A DNA stretch of 64,000 bases from Populus alba (taxonomy: Eukaryota > Streptophyta > Magnoliopsida > Malpighiales > Salicaceae). Each line of letters starts with the position of its first letter. Positions within the stretch are counted from its first letter, which is position 1. This document shows positions 10,823 through 22,592 of this stretch, piece by piece. The notes under the pieces are model-generated. The model worked only from the letters and a program-made list of their open reading frames with translations, ran no database searches and was not told the origin of the DNA. The translations under genes and the position numbers were made by a program. The stretch spans positions 12,090,001 to 12,154,000 of the forward strand of contig NC_133295.1 of NCBI RefSeq assembly GCF_005239225.2, written 5' to 3'.

Positions 10823-12406
10823 GAAAGGCCTCCTTCCTGTATGCATTAAGAAAAAATAATGAAACAGCTGGGCTCCTCAAATCCTTAGAGCACCTCACGC
10901 AGCAAATTTTAGTTTCTATGGAACGGCTGTATAATTCTATGTTCGTATTAAATGTTGCAAAGTTATTAAAGAGTTAAATAAATTTGAAAGAAAATAATAA
11001 TAATTTTACGATTAGGATGACATATAATAGGTTAGGTATGCAGCCAAGCCCCATGCCTAACCGGTAAAAAATATTATACCAAACCCACCTAGCTAGAGGG
11101 GCAAACTATTTTTTCATCTCGATCAAGTTTTAGATTCTTAAATTGTCACGTAAAAATCATATAATTTCTTCTTATTTCATTAAAAAAAAATAATGGATTT
11201 ACTAAAATCTCTGTCACGAGATAGAACGAAGACTTTTTTGTGTAATATGGTTTATATCACATGACTTTTATATTATCTAAAATTAGGATTTTAGAGAATT
11301 CGTTGGTTTTTTTAAGAGAAAAAAATTAAATCATACTCGGTTCATGCTAGCTTGCCAAAAGATTTGTTTAAAGTTTGAGAATTAAAATTGATATTTATAA
11401 AAATAAAAATAAAAACAACTCAAATCGTGGAAGAAAGTTTGTATTTTTTTTAAGCCAAGATTTCTGTTTTTATTCATGTATTTATTTTTAACAAAATTAA
11501 CAAGTCTTTATTATTAGTGACATGGTTTTTTTCAATTAAAATAAAGACAATTCAAATAAATGTTTGTAAAAACTTACAATACTCCAAGAACATAAAAAAA
11601 ATATTTTTTTTTCATCAATATTTAAATCATTATATATCTTCTTATGAATATTTATTTTAATTATTGTATAATTAAATAAAAATAAAATTGGAAAAAGTAG
11701 CTCGCGTGAACTCTAAAAATCTACTTCCATTAATGCTCATTATCATAGAAAATGAGAATTGTAAATTTAAAATTCTATCTAATTAAGTAAACGAACCAAA
11801 CAAAATCTCATAAGGAATGGAAAAGAGTGGAAATAAAATTTTATATATATATATATATAAAAAAAAAACAAGCCATGACCCCCTTTAGACGTTCGAGATG
11901 AAATGGACTGTTATAACGTCTACAAAAAGAATCAAGTTGATTGTTATTCGGTACGAGATCAAGTTTTTTTAACCTCCACAGAGCGAATAAACCATATATA
12001 TTAAACACTTTGATGTCTTTAATGGACGCATAGGCCATGACCCTTTTAGCTCACAAGATTTTCGTCGGCGAAGTATTGTGGCGACAACCATTAGATTAGC
12101 AAGTATGAAATGTTGGGCAGTGATTGGTGGATGAAGCTCAAATTGATCATCTACACGTGGAAGAAACTCTTGCATATTGGGACTATATATGTGCTCATCT
12201 CCAATTGGTTGAGACTCACTAATCTTGGAGGAAAGAGGCTAGCGCTAATATTTGGTGGATGCAGAAGTCAGCACACAACACTAAATTGTAATAAGATAAT
12301 CAATCACTTCAATTTTGAAGGTATATCTTCAGGATTGTTGCGGTCTCAATGATTTATAAAACGCTATTCATGTTAATGGGGAATCATTCCAGACTCGATT
12401 TCTCGC
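10823..12406. other. AT-rich intergenic region
   Basis: It begins with the SDR 3' UTR (AATAAA at 10977-10982). The rest is AT-rich, with a short (AT)n run at about 11841-11860. Short ORFs at 11.8-12.35 kb overlap on both strands and show no domain. Confidence 0.4.
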
Positions 12407-12413
12407 TATAAAT
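12407..12413 (+). promoter_or_regulatory. TATA box of the cysteine-rich peptide gene
   Basis: tataaat lies 91 bp before the ATG at 12498, so the transcript would begin near 12440. Confidence 0.6.
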
Positions 12414-12497
12414 GAACAGGGTGTGTTGTTCCTCTTCAAGACAACAAAATTCAGTAACCTGGACAAGTAGTGAGAGGAAATTCAGGGAAGATCTCAA

Positions 12498-12719
12498 ATG
12501 GAAGGCAGAGTGAAGCTGGGTTCAGTTTTAGTGGTCCTTGCGGTGCTAGGGTTCTTGGTTTTGGGTCCAGAATCTGTGGGGTGTGCATTTAGCATCCAAC
12601 TCAACCCATGCACGCTTTCACAGTGCATCGCCGACTGCAAAAAAGCCTTGCAGGAAAAGTTCCTCAGCGCAACCTGCACCACCGGGTCTCAGGGGAAGTT
12701 CTGCATTTGCCTGGGGTGA
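12498..12719 (+). CDS. Secreted cysteine-rich (defensin-like) peptide, 73 aa
   Basis: An intronless small gene with its own TATA box. Residues 1-28 form a signal peptide: a charged start (MEGRVK) and a hydrophobic core (LGSVLVVLAVLGFLVLG). The mature part has seven Cys at 29, 38, 43, 47, 60, 69 and 71, with a C-x4-C-x3-C-x12-C-x8-C-x1-C spacing after the first. This C...CxC ending resembles plant defensin-like (LCR/DEFL) peptides, but it is short and the pattern is not the classic eight-Cys defensin. It probably acts outside the cell in defence or signalling; the target is unknown. An odd Cys number could mean Cys29 lies at the signal cleavage point or forms a dimer. It ends at TGA 12717-12719 with no sign of a second exon. 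Confidence 0.7.
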   Translation: MEGRVKLGSVLVVLAVLGFLVLGPESVGCAFSIQLNPCTLSQCIADCKKALQEKFLSATCTTGSQGKFCICLG

Positions 12720-14813
12720 TATTATCCACACACAGAAGCCTGTTCTGAATATCAAACTTAAAAGCTATTCGAGATTGTGTAATCTTACTTCATTCTTCTA
12801 GCTAATAAGAGTTTGTAAGTTGTTCCTCTTCCCTTAAATTAATCTGAAAAGCAGTGCTCTTCTTGAGCGTTATCGCTAGCAATCGTTAATATTACAAGGT
12901 CAGTAATCTTGTAAACTAGTACTGCTATGTCCTGTTTTCCGGTGTGGAGGCTGGTGGCTTGGCAACCAGCCCCTGAAACCCATCAGAGATCCAATAATGA
13001 CCCCTCTACAACCTGAATAAATCCTTCTAATTAATCATTTTGGAAACTAGAGCAACATTCCAGCTGTGCAAGACATGGTTGTGAATCTGGAATTCATTTC
13101 GTTAGAAAGGTAAACTGTTTCTGCAATTAACTCCATTGCTTTTAAGAAATCACGTTTTTGAGGTGAGATGTTGCCCCAGATTTCTTGCCACTCAAATTAG
13201 ATTGTGTTTGATTTTAGGTTAACAGAGGATCAAATGTTTATGTATTAACATTTTTTGTTCTTTTAATCATGCTTGATTTTAGGTTAATAAAATGTTGTTG
13301 GGAGCATGACGTTTGTTTGTAGCGTGTGTTCGGAACACTGTTGAAACCCACGAGTTTCTAGAAAATTGAATTTTTTTTATATATTTATTAATTGTTTTGA
13401 CCTGTTAATATAAAAATAATTTTTAAAAATTAATATATATATATATATATATATATATGAGGAGTTAGATTGAAAAATCAAGAGAGAACTAATAAAGTGG
13501 ATTCACGTGCAATGATTCATTCATTCACGTGCTTCCCTCTTGAATAAAAGAAAGAAAGTAGATGGCTTGTTACGGTCCTTACGGAGACATACCTTTCATC
13601 AAATCAAACGAAACTTCGTGATAAATCATTAAAGATCCATTTCAATACTCAATCATTCCTTCAAAAATATCTCAAGTTTTTTAAAAGAAAAAAAATAAAT
13701 TCTTCTTTAAATACAATATTTATCTATTTAAAAATAATTTTTAGTTTTCTGAATTTATTTTGAGTTTGAAAAATATACGCTTCTTTATGAATTTCTTATT
13801 GTTTTTCGAATAAAAAAAAATGAACAATAAAAAAGATTTTCTTTCATGTACATGCGTTTTTTTAGTGCTGAAAATAATTATATTTATTTTTTTATATTTT
13901 TCATATTTATTTAGTGTTATAAATTAATTTAATTTTTATTACAAAATATAATTTAAAGACTTTCTAGTTTTTGAGTTAAAAATATAAAGTAATTCTTACT
14001 GTAAATGAAATAAAAATATAATACAACATTAAAATGATTATTATAAAATATGGTCTTGATTTTTATGAGAAAACATTTGCAATTATAATTTATTTTCTTG
14101 TGAAAATTAAGATTGATTTTGGTTTTTGGAAAAATGGATGAATCTTTAGTCTTTCATAAAAGAATAAAAATAAAAAACAATTAACTAGAAATAAAAAAAT
14201 AATAATTTTGTTTCACTAAACACACCCTAATTATTATCTACCGTTGATTTCTAATAAAATAAAAAGGAATATATAAAACATGAAGAATGGGTGGGTTTGT
14301 CATCATGCAAGAAGCAGTGCTGAATGTTGCCACGTTCATTGTTTCTCTATCACTCTACTTGCCATCGCAGCTTTATATATCTTTTGCACAGATCAAAGAT
14401 ATGTGCTCAGTCAATTCAACGCGTCGTTGTTTCATCTTTGCTTCTGGTGTTTGGTCTTCTTTCGTACCTTGAATTTCTTATCCTTATCCACTGTCTGAAA
14501 ACACTCTACTGTCAGGTGTGGCCGTTTAGAAATCACCCTTTTTAAAAAAATAATTTGGATATTTGTTGGATATTCTTGGAGTTCCAGATTTGCTATAGGC
14601 CCTTGCCATTGGCCATCGCCGAATATTGGATCAGAATTTATTACAAAACAAATGGAAAACTGATCAAATATGTTGTCTTTTTTTTTTTCCTTCCCTAGAA
14701 CTGTCAAATGGGAGCGTGCCGGAAGAACTTTCTTACTTATTATTTCAATGGACAATAAATCAACTCTAACTTGTCAAAGCTGTCACGAGACAACAGTTCA
14801 AGAATGCCAAGCC
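12720..14813. other. Intergenic region between the peptide and ACR genes
   Basis: Non-coding. It includes an (AT)n tract at about 13431-13459 and AT-rich sequence at 13.6-14.3 kb. The part at 13130-13265 resembles the flank downstream of the ACR gene (about 17925-18055). ORFs around 14.28-14.75 kb overlap on both strands and have no domain. Confidence 0.4.
13130..13265 (+). repeat. Diverged duplicate of 17925-18055
   Basis: Shared landmarks in the same order: aagaaatcacgtt, gaggtgaga, agatttcttgcc, a pyrimidine/GT stretch, aaatgtt...gattaacat and cttttaat. The copies are clearly diverged. They may record an old flank duplication or a dispersed repeat. Confidence 0.5.
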
Positions 14814-14819
14814 ACGTGC
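14814..14819 (+). promoter_or_regulatory. G-box (CACGTG) upstream of the ACR gene
   Basis: A perfect CACGTG about 165 bp before the TATA box at 14980. It is a bZIP/bHLH site commonly tied to light or ABA response. Confidence 0.4.
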
Positions 14820-14979
14820 TATATCCTGAAGTCCATCAATGATAAGGCAATTGAATCCAAGAAAAAGACAACTCCTAAGAATCTAGGAAATTTTTATAGA
14901 TGGCAACCTTAACTGTTTTTTTCACGTAACCAACCACTGTGCTTGTCGTTACTCGTTAGTATTCTTTCGGGTTTCTGTC

Positions 14980-14986
14980 TATAAAT
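14980..14986 (+). promoter_or_regulatory. TATA box of the ACR gene
   Basis: tataaat lies 108 bp before the start codon at 15088, giving a predicted transcription start near 15010. Confidence 0.6.
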
Positions 14987-15087
14987 GGCCTCGACACTCA
15001 ACCGTGTTTCTCGCCGGGGATTTAGGCACCGTGGGAGTTTTGGTGGTTTCTTATTCAATTCCTAATAAAGATCAAAGAAACCCAGAA

Positions 15088-16972
15088 ATGGATGACCGTG
15101 ATGGTGATGGTGATGGTGATGATGCATATGCAAAGCTTGTAAGGAGAATGAACTCTCCAAGGTATTTCATATCTCTCCAATCTGTTCATTGGTAGGAGAA
15201 AGTGCAGTGTTTTGTTATTACATGACCCTAGCTAACTGTGTGGTTGCAGAGTTGTGATTGAAAATGATGTTTGTGAGCATGCCACAGTCATTCAGGTAAA
15301 TTACCTTGAACTTTCAATAACGCAAGAATGTTTATCCATCTAGGATTTCTTTCATGTTTTTTTGTTATCCACTTGTTTCTTATCCGTTGTCTTGATTTTT
15401 ATTTTTATTTTTCTTTGTTTAGGTGGATACTGTCTACAGGCAAGGTACTCTGCTTGAAGTTGTTCAAGCTCTCGCAGACCTAAACCTTGTAATAACAAAA
15501 GCGTACATGTCGTCTGATGGAGGGTGGTTCATGAATGGTACAGTTAATTGAAAACTCTTCTCAAATAAACGATACCCTCTTTCTTCCTTCAATTTGACTG
15601 TTGAGTTCGATTTTCAGTGTTTCATGTGACCGATGATGGTGGAAACAAAATTAGAGATGAAGGCATCCTCAATTGCATAGAGAAGGTATTTAGTTTCTCG
15701 CTTATTCTCTCTGTCATATGAAAATCTTTTTTGGTAACTGTTTTGCTTGCTTTTACAGGCTCTTGAGACTGATGCATATATGGTCAAATCAATGGGGAAG
15801 ATGCTTCTTTCTAAAGAGCATACTTTAGTTGAACTGACCGGCACTGACCGGCCTGGTTTGCTGTCAGAAGTATGTGCAGTGCTGACTGACCTGAGTTGCA
15901 ATGTCGTCAATGCGGAGATTTGGGCACACAATGCTAGAGCAGCAGCAGTCATACACGTTACAGACCAGTCAACTGGAACTGCAATTGAAGACCCGGGGCA
16001 GCTTTCCCTGATAAAGGAACTTCTTTATAATGTCCTGAAAGGTCTGGGCGATTATAGGACGCCAACAGTGTCCATTTCTTCTCCTGGGGAAATACATATA
16101 GGAAGAAGGTTGCACCAGATGATGTTTGCTGCCAGGGATTTTGAAAGGCCTCCCAGTGAGGATGACAATAGCGTGAGGCCATCCGTAACAGTATCTGACT
16201 GTCCCGATAGAGACTACACTGTTGTTACAGCGAGGTCCATCGACCGGCCAAAGCTATTGTTTGACACCGTGTGCACTCTAACAGACATGCAATATCTGGT
16301 GTTCCATGGAACAGTCAATACTAGCGGCGATGAAGCTTATCAGGTATTTAAAGACATGATCCCTTTCAGTGGAGTTCCTAATTATGAACTAAGAAGCGGC
16401 TAATTTTCATTTGTACAAAATGCTGAAGACAGTTTATATGATTGCAGGAATACTATATCAGACATGTCGATGGACTCCCTGTGAGCTCAGAAGCAGAGCG
16501 ACAACGTGTCATGGAGTGTATTCAGGCAGCCATTGAAAGGCGAGCATCAGAGGTATAGCTGCACCTCTTTTGGAGATTTATATTTTCCCAGTCCATATAG
16601 CCATCTTCTCAGGTTCCTCGCCTGTTGCAGGGACTACATCTTGAGTTGTTCACAGATGATCATTTTGGTCTTCTCTCAGATACTACAAGGATACTTCGTG
16701 AGAACGGTTTATGCCCCAAAAGGGCAGAAATTTCGACAAAGAATGGGAAGGCAAAACATAATTTTATTGTCACGGATGTGTCTGGCAACCCTGTTGAACC
16801 TAAAACTATCTATTTGATCCGGCAGCAAATGGGACAAACCGTGATACAGGTGAAAGGGGATTTATGTTTGTCTCAGAAATTTCCCCAGCAGACACCAAGA
16901 AGTTTCCTCTTTGGGAGCTTTTTCAAATGCCCAAGTTTCCAAAATTTTGGGCTCGACAAATCCCATTCATAG
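15088..16972 (+). CDS. ACT-domain repeat (ACR) protein, seven exons, 444 aa
   Basis: Exons: 15088-15161, 15250-15295, 15423-15537, 15618-15685, 15759-16343, 16448-16552, 16631-16972; all boundaries are GT-AG and phases fit. It starts with an Asp/Gly-rich run from repeated GATGGT codons. Four ACT domains follow: about 32-101 ([20 protein letters not shown]...), 118-190 ([16 protein letters not shown]), 251-318 ([18 protein letters not shown]) and 333-395 ([19 protein letters not shown]). It ends with the family's usual Phe-rich tail (FLFGSFFKC...FGLDKSHS). Length is usual for plant ACR proteins (about 450 aa). ACT repeats bind small ligands such as amino acids, and plant ACRs are proposed nutrient or amino-acid sensors related to GlnD. 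No enzymatic domain is present. A possible AATAAA lies at about 17367. Confidence 0.93.
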
Positions 16973-17924
16973 CATGCCTATAGTTTGCAGACATTGCAAA
17001 AAAGGCAGAACAAATTGTTGCCTAAAGGACTCCATTACCGTGGGACCATAAGTGACTTCAAGCATGTGCATACATCAAAATGAACTTCAAAGCTAATTGT
17101 TAGTTTACATGGTTTGTGTTCAGCTATTGTACAGGTTGCTTTTTTTGGGTTTGTAATAGTGAGAGAATGATTGTAAAGATGAAGATCATTAATGAAAAGA
17201 GGCAAATATGTTTCAGCAACGATTTCTTTTCGCACAGCATTGGCTCAATTTTCTACAAACTGTTTTTCTCTCAAGCTGCACCCTGGATAGTGCTCTGTTG
17301 CAGTGTTACCATGTTGATGGTATTGAGTGACCTTAACTGGTCAACTGCATTTGCTACAACATATTGAATAAACTTCCATATCGGATCCATCAATTCCTAC
17401 TTTTAAGCTCCAAAGCAAGTTAAGAAATAGGATTTCCCCTTCTTTCTTTGCGGGATAAAGCAAGGCCCCTGCAGTTGGTGGCGAGGAAATTCCCGCAGAG
17501 CAACCAACCTTGAAACAATCGACACTAGAAAGGTAAACTGGATTTTTCAACTGAAACTTGATCACTAACTATACAAGTTAAGAAATCCATAAACTGTCTG
17601 CAAATCTCATGGGACATCACCATGCTTCCTAATCCAACATCTCTCAAGAAAAGGAACTAGCAAAATCAAGAGGAAAAGAAAGAGGCTGATAACAAATGAT
17701 GCACGAGGTGATTACCTGGTAGAACGCAAAAAAACTGTTCTAAAACTGAAGTGAACTATTAGCATTCCAAAAGGCCTTTAGAATTTCATAATGCATACAA
17801 AACGAGCAATCAACTCCATTGCAAGTGTTGCTGCCCAAAGTGGAGGTCTGCTTCTTGAAGTCTCATAATCGATAATTAGTTATCTCTCTATCAGCTGTAA
17901 ATCAGCTCACTTCCATGCATTGCA

Positions 17925-18055
17925 TTTAAGAAATCACGTTCTTGGAGGTGAGAATTTGCCAAGATTTCTTGCCGCACAGATGAGGTTGTTTCTGGTTTTA
18001 AGGATTAAATGTTAATTGATTAACATTTTTCCCTTTTAATTAAGTTTGGTAATTT
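17925..18055 (+). repeat. Diverged duplicate of 13130-13265
   Basis: Begins tttaagaaatcacgttcttggaggtgag and continues through agatttcttgcc, matching the flank of the peptide gene. See 13130-13265. Confidence 0.5.
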
Positions 18056-18770
18056 GTAAGAGATAGGGAGGGATTAAATGATTAAAAGGCTAACACTTAA
18101 CTATATTTTGAGAGTTGAGTGTTAATCTAGTGGGGATAGTTAACAAAAATCTTCGGGGAATTGTGTTTTATTGTTATTTGAAATATAACTCTTACAAAAT
18201 TTTCACTAATTTTCTCTCTTTTTTCCCCTTAAAATAACGTTAGATTACATTATATTTGATTTTTACGCATCAACCAAATATTTATTTTAAAATTACTTTT
18301 TTATCCTTAATACATCATTCCATATCTTAAAATCACGATTTTGACCTCTAGCTTTTAACATCTAAACAAATACAATTAAATTAACTTGAATAAATAATGT
18401 AAAATATCAACCCTAAAGGTAGGTTTGATAAGAGATTTATATTAATTTTTGAGTTTTTATATCTAAATATAAAATTAATATATAAGAGAATTTATTGACA
18501 TATTACACCGGACTAATTTGAAGTGCATTCTTAAAAATTAAATAAATAAATCATTCATGTCTTTTTATGGAGGGTGGTTCATGAAAAAAAACTTATATTG
18601 AGTAGTCGGGCTTTCCTGTACAATATACTTCCCTATAAATGGTTTTTTCTTTGAAAGGACCCCCTTTTAGCGTGACGGCATCACACTTAATAAGTCTGTG
18701 TCTAGAGAGACTTTCTATATCTTTTGTGTCTATTAACAGCTGTCACCTAACGATTCATGGTCGTCAGAAA
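18056..18770. other. AT-rich intergenic sequence
   Basis: No gene seen. It ends at the left terminus of the CACTA-like element. Confidence 0.4.
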
Positions 18771-20887
18771 CACTACTAGAAGAACTACTAGGAACCTTGT
18801 TCATACAACGCGCTACTACTTTCTCTGGGCATCTACATAAATTAAAGGATTGAAGAGGGTAATAACATTCCTATTTTAACAAAATAAATTATTAGCACCT
18901 CCTTTATATAAAAAACTACCTAAAATTTTATTAGTTGTAAAAATACACATTAATAATATATTGTCACAAAACAATTGATTCTATTCACGATGGGTCCTTA
19001 ATATTAAACTTACCCAATTTCCATTACTTTCTAAATTTCCAATATATTACTAAAACTATTAAACCTTTAGAAACCTACCTTACCAAATGCCACATAAACT
19101 TTAAACCTCTTTACCATTATTAGAATACCAAAATAAATAAATCAACACCAATGCATGTAAATTTTTTCTAACTCTCTTGAATATTTTGACGGACTTAATC
19201 CATCGATGGTAGTATTTGTTGGTTTTTTACATGTCTTCAATAATTCCATCGATATAAAACATTTTCAATGTCAAAAAACTATTTGTATTCCTTATCTACT
19301 CATCCTACAAATACATTAAAATCATGGCACAATAACATCATTCTATATATAATAATGAAATCATAAAATATAAATATTTTCCTTTCAACCTATTCCCTTC
19401 ATGAAAATGTTTTCTCGCTCATTCGATAATTCTATCATTATTGACTTCACTCAGCTCATGATCCAACTTGATAGTAAATACATGTACAATGGCCGATAAT
19501 TTATTGTGATTTATACACTTATCTCATAATGGTTCGTTAGAATCTTTCAAAAAATTAAAAAATCAAGTTATATCTGCATTTGATTCTTCATCTACGATTA
19601 AACATTTATCTGTATAACCCTGATTCATTCTTATCGCATTCATAACCATGTTCTTATAAGGATCACTATTATCATCTACAACTTCATGCATGTTACTAGA
19701 ACTAAAAGTTTATTCAATCATTCTTTCTAACATAGTCTTGTAAGGAACATATAGTTCTTTATATGCAAATCAACACAAATATTTTTTCATGAACTCTTTT
19801 TGTAAAAGATGTATCATTACAAAATCTGGATCAATAAACTTTTTATTTTTTACACCTCTTACATAGACATCTAATATCGTTTCCACTAATATATCTTGGA
19901 TTAGATAATGAGTAATTTATAAAACCCTCAACCTCATTACAATAATTTATCATACACAACTCTTTGGGTGAATATTGATACATCAATGAATGATTATCCA
20001 TTACTTATATCAAACCTATATAAAACATTGATGACAACATGTATTACTTAATTATGTAAACTAAATAAATTAACTAATATTGATTTAACTTAAACTTATT
20101 AATCTATTTTAATAGTACTCTTAAGTCATTATCAATTATTTATATAAATTCAAATTCCTATATATTTACTGAAATTTTTAACTCAACAATAAAATTGATA
20201 ATATATAAAATATACTCATTAAATAAATCATTATTTATTTCATTACAATACACCTAAGTCATAAAATAAAAATCAATTTCATCAAATTACAAACAAATAT
20301 AATTTTTTTAAAATCTCAAATAAACCCTAAAATGTACAAATCATACATCATAATACAAATTTCTATAAGAAAAGGCTATAGAACAAGTAAACACAAAAAT
20401 AATATAGTTTTGCCTACTTGATATGGAAAATCCTAAAAATAATTAAATTAAATAGTGATATTATAGATTGAATGTTGGAGTGGCCGAACTTATAATGATA
20501 TGAGATTATTTGTGATAAAATAAGCAGAGAGGGTATGTTGTTTTTCACAGAGAAAATGGAAAAAGAAAAGGAAATTAAAAGGGGAGGGGAGTCGCTCATC
20601 GTCAGATCATAACTAAATATCACCGACAGATTTACAAATTGATATTATTGACGAGTTTGTTCTATTTATTTTTCTGTTGTAAAAATGACACATCATTATA
20701 TCTTTTTGCTTATTTTAATTTTTTTTTTCTATTGTAATTTCATCGGTATATACCGATAGAAAAAAAAAATCGGTGTTTACTAATAGATTTAATGAAAAAA
20801 TATTTTATCAGTAAAGTTCATTGCAATTTATCGATAAAAAAATTTTCATTAATATTTTTATTTGTATTAATTAATTTTTTAGTAATG
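18771..20887 (-). mobile_element. Decayed CACTA (En/Spm-type) DNA transposon
   Basis: The left end is cactactagaaga (18771-18783). The right end, read inward, is cattactaaaaaa (20875-20887), matching 10 of 13. The trinucleotide aaa flanks both ends, fitting the family's 3-bp target duplication, though in AT-rich DNA this is weak. Subterminal accgat/atcggt motifs occur at 20620-20800, as in plant CACTA elements. The interior encodes a broken transposase-associated domain on the minus strand. At 2.1 kb it is much shorter than an autonomous element. Confidence 0.6.
19430..20001 (-). pseudogene. Transposase-associated domain remnant of the CACTA element
   Basis: Reading from 20001 on the minus strand gives MDNHSLMYQYSPKELCM..., then GFINYSL, a CLCKRCK Cys motif, MIHLLQKEFMKKYLC, FAYKELYVPYKTMLERM and NSDPYKNMVMNAIRMNQGY. 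These are the hallmarks of the domain that precedes plant En/Spm transposases. Several in-frame stops and one frameshift (in an A run after CKRCK) break it. It is not functional as it stands. Confidence 0.75.
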
Positions 20888-21275
20888 AAAAAAGATGAAG
20901 ATCTGGACACAATTTAGCAGTGGTGGTTGAATTCATCACAAAGTTGGCATTGGATTAGTTCCTTGCCATGTGAACGGAGGAGAAGAACCTGAGAAATAAG
21001 CATGTTGCTGCCATGGTCGCACACAGCCAAAATACAGACCTATGGGCACATAACCACGTCGTGGAAAGGTGAAACTATTATTTTACACAGTGGCTGCCTC
21101 ACAGAAAAGGAGAAGAGGATATAATTTTAGAAAACCCTAAGATGAGATGGCTCTGATATGTTAGCTTAATTGGACAGAAATCAGGTTCGACTGCATGATA
21201 TCATTCTCAAGAGAGTTTTTGGGCTACACAATATGGTGGCAGCCCTCTCCCCATAGATACCTACTGCCTACTGAT
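20888..21275. other. Intergenic, probable 3' side of the RING gene
   Basis: Mixed composition and no recognisable coding sequence. Part may be the 3' UTR of the minus-strand RING-H2 gene. Confidence 0.35.
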
Positions 21276-21627
21276 CTAACAGGTTAATTCACGGCGGCAA
21301 AGGGGACAAGTATTGCTTTCTTGCAACCACTTGGTGATACAATGTCGGTGGTAAACATGAGAACACGGCGTCCGAGCGGCTTCAATACCAGACTCGAATT
21401 CTTCCATGCAAACCGCACAAACTCCAGATGAACTACCTGCATCCTGATGGTTGAAATTAATTACCACTTCCTCCAGTGATCTTTCAACTAAAGTTGTGGA
21501 AGATGGGTTTGGCCTGCGTTGTTGCCGCAGATCAGCCCTCGAAATACGACGGCCGATTGTCGTTGGTGTTGTTCAGAAAGACCTCCTTTCTGTCCAGGCT
21601 GAAGACGAACCGTCTAGCAGACGACAT
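21276..21627 (-). pseudogene. RING-H2 E3 ubiquitin ligase gene with an apparent frameshift
   Basis: The C-terminal part reads C-x2-C (CAVC), then C-S-H, H and C spaced as C-x1-H-x2-H-x2-C, then CPLC: a complete RING-H2 (C3H2C3) finger that would bind an E2 enzyme. In this frame the open stretch reaches upstream to 21572 through TTLVERSLEEVVINF, but the first ATG is at 21467, giving only 63 aa. A better-placed ATG at 21627, about 90 bp downstream of a TATA box, opens MSSARRFVFSLDRKEVFLNN in another frame that stops at 21532-21534. The frames overlap at 21535-21572, so a 1-bp indel there probably splits a gene of about 116 codons. It could also be a sequencing error, or a short 63-aa gene may start at 21467. 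Confidence 0.65.
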
Positions 21628-21716
21628 GAAGGCTGGAGCTATGTGATGCTAAGCAAACCCTATCGATAAAATTAATCTTTTGTTGAAACTGATCTGTCGT
21701 CGTGAGTCTCTTCATT

Positions 21717-21724
21717 TATTTATA
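21717..21724 (-). promoter_or_regulatory. TATA box of the RING-H2 gene
   Basis: The minus strand reads tataaata, 90 bp before the ATG at 21627. This placement supports 21627 as the original start. Confidence 0.6.
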
Positions 21725-22592
21725 CAGCTTGTAAACTAAAAGGACACGGATTGGACGTGAGGCTTGCGATTAATTAGTCTTATCTTTCCTTCCATGGAAT
21801 CCGAGTAAAAGGCGGTGTCTTATGGGAATTCAGAATGGTTCTTCGCGGATTCAAGTAGTTGTATAAGAGATGGATCAAAGGGTACTCAACAATTCTTCCG
21901 CACACAAAAACTCTAATTGACAGCAAAAATCTTAAGAGAATGAAACATCTAGATAACAACGGATCAAAGTTTTGCAGACAGAATTGCACCCAAACACGTT
22001 TACCTGGACAAGAGCATTTACAACGAGAAGGGGGCAAATTTAAACGGTGGCGTGCCTCCATTTACCATATTCTATAGCAAATGATAACTGCACAAAAACG
22101 ATCATGGAAGAGAAAGAAATTAAGTACAACTAGTTTTATCAACGTGCTCATGCAGACATACAGCTATATAAGAGATATGCATGAAGGGTGCAGATTCAAC
22201 ATTATATGGAACATAGAAATCTTTAGGAGCAACCTTGAGATGTCAAGCCCCATTCTGTGCGCATTGGATAATAGCAACATAGAAACCTTGTAACCAATCC
22301 GATATTGAATTGTATATTATCACTAGAGTATCAATTAGCACATGTCTCGTAACACTCTATTTCGGCGTCAAAGAAGAACTTGTGCCATAGATCTGAACCA
22401 AAAACACTCACACAGACAACGCCAGTCACAGCAGAACTATACAATACAGAGTTCCAATTTCCAACTTAGCTGATCTCACTCTAGAACAACTAGAAAGCCA
22501 ATGCAAATAATGCAATGGCATATCGTATATGAACAGAACTAAACCTGGAAAAAAGAAACAAAACACGAATCATACCCTTTCCGAGCAATCAT

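Noticed and set aside
14432..14755. 107-codon minus-strand ORF upstream of the ACR gene
   Set aside because: Overlaps other open frames on the plus strand, has Lys-rich composition and no domain; it lies in the ACR promoter region.
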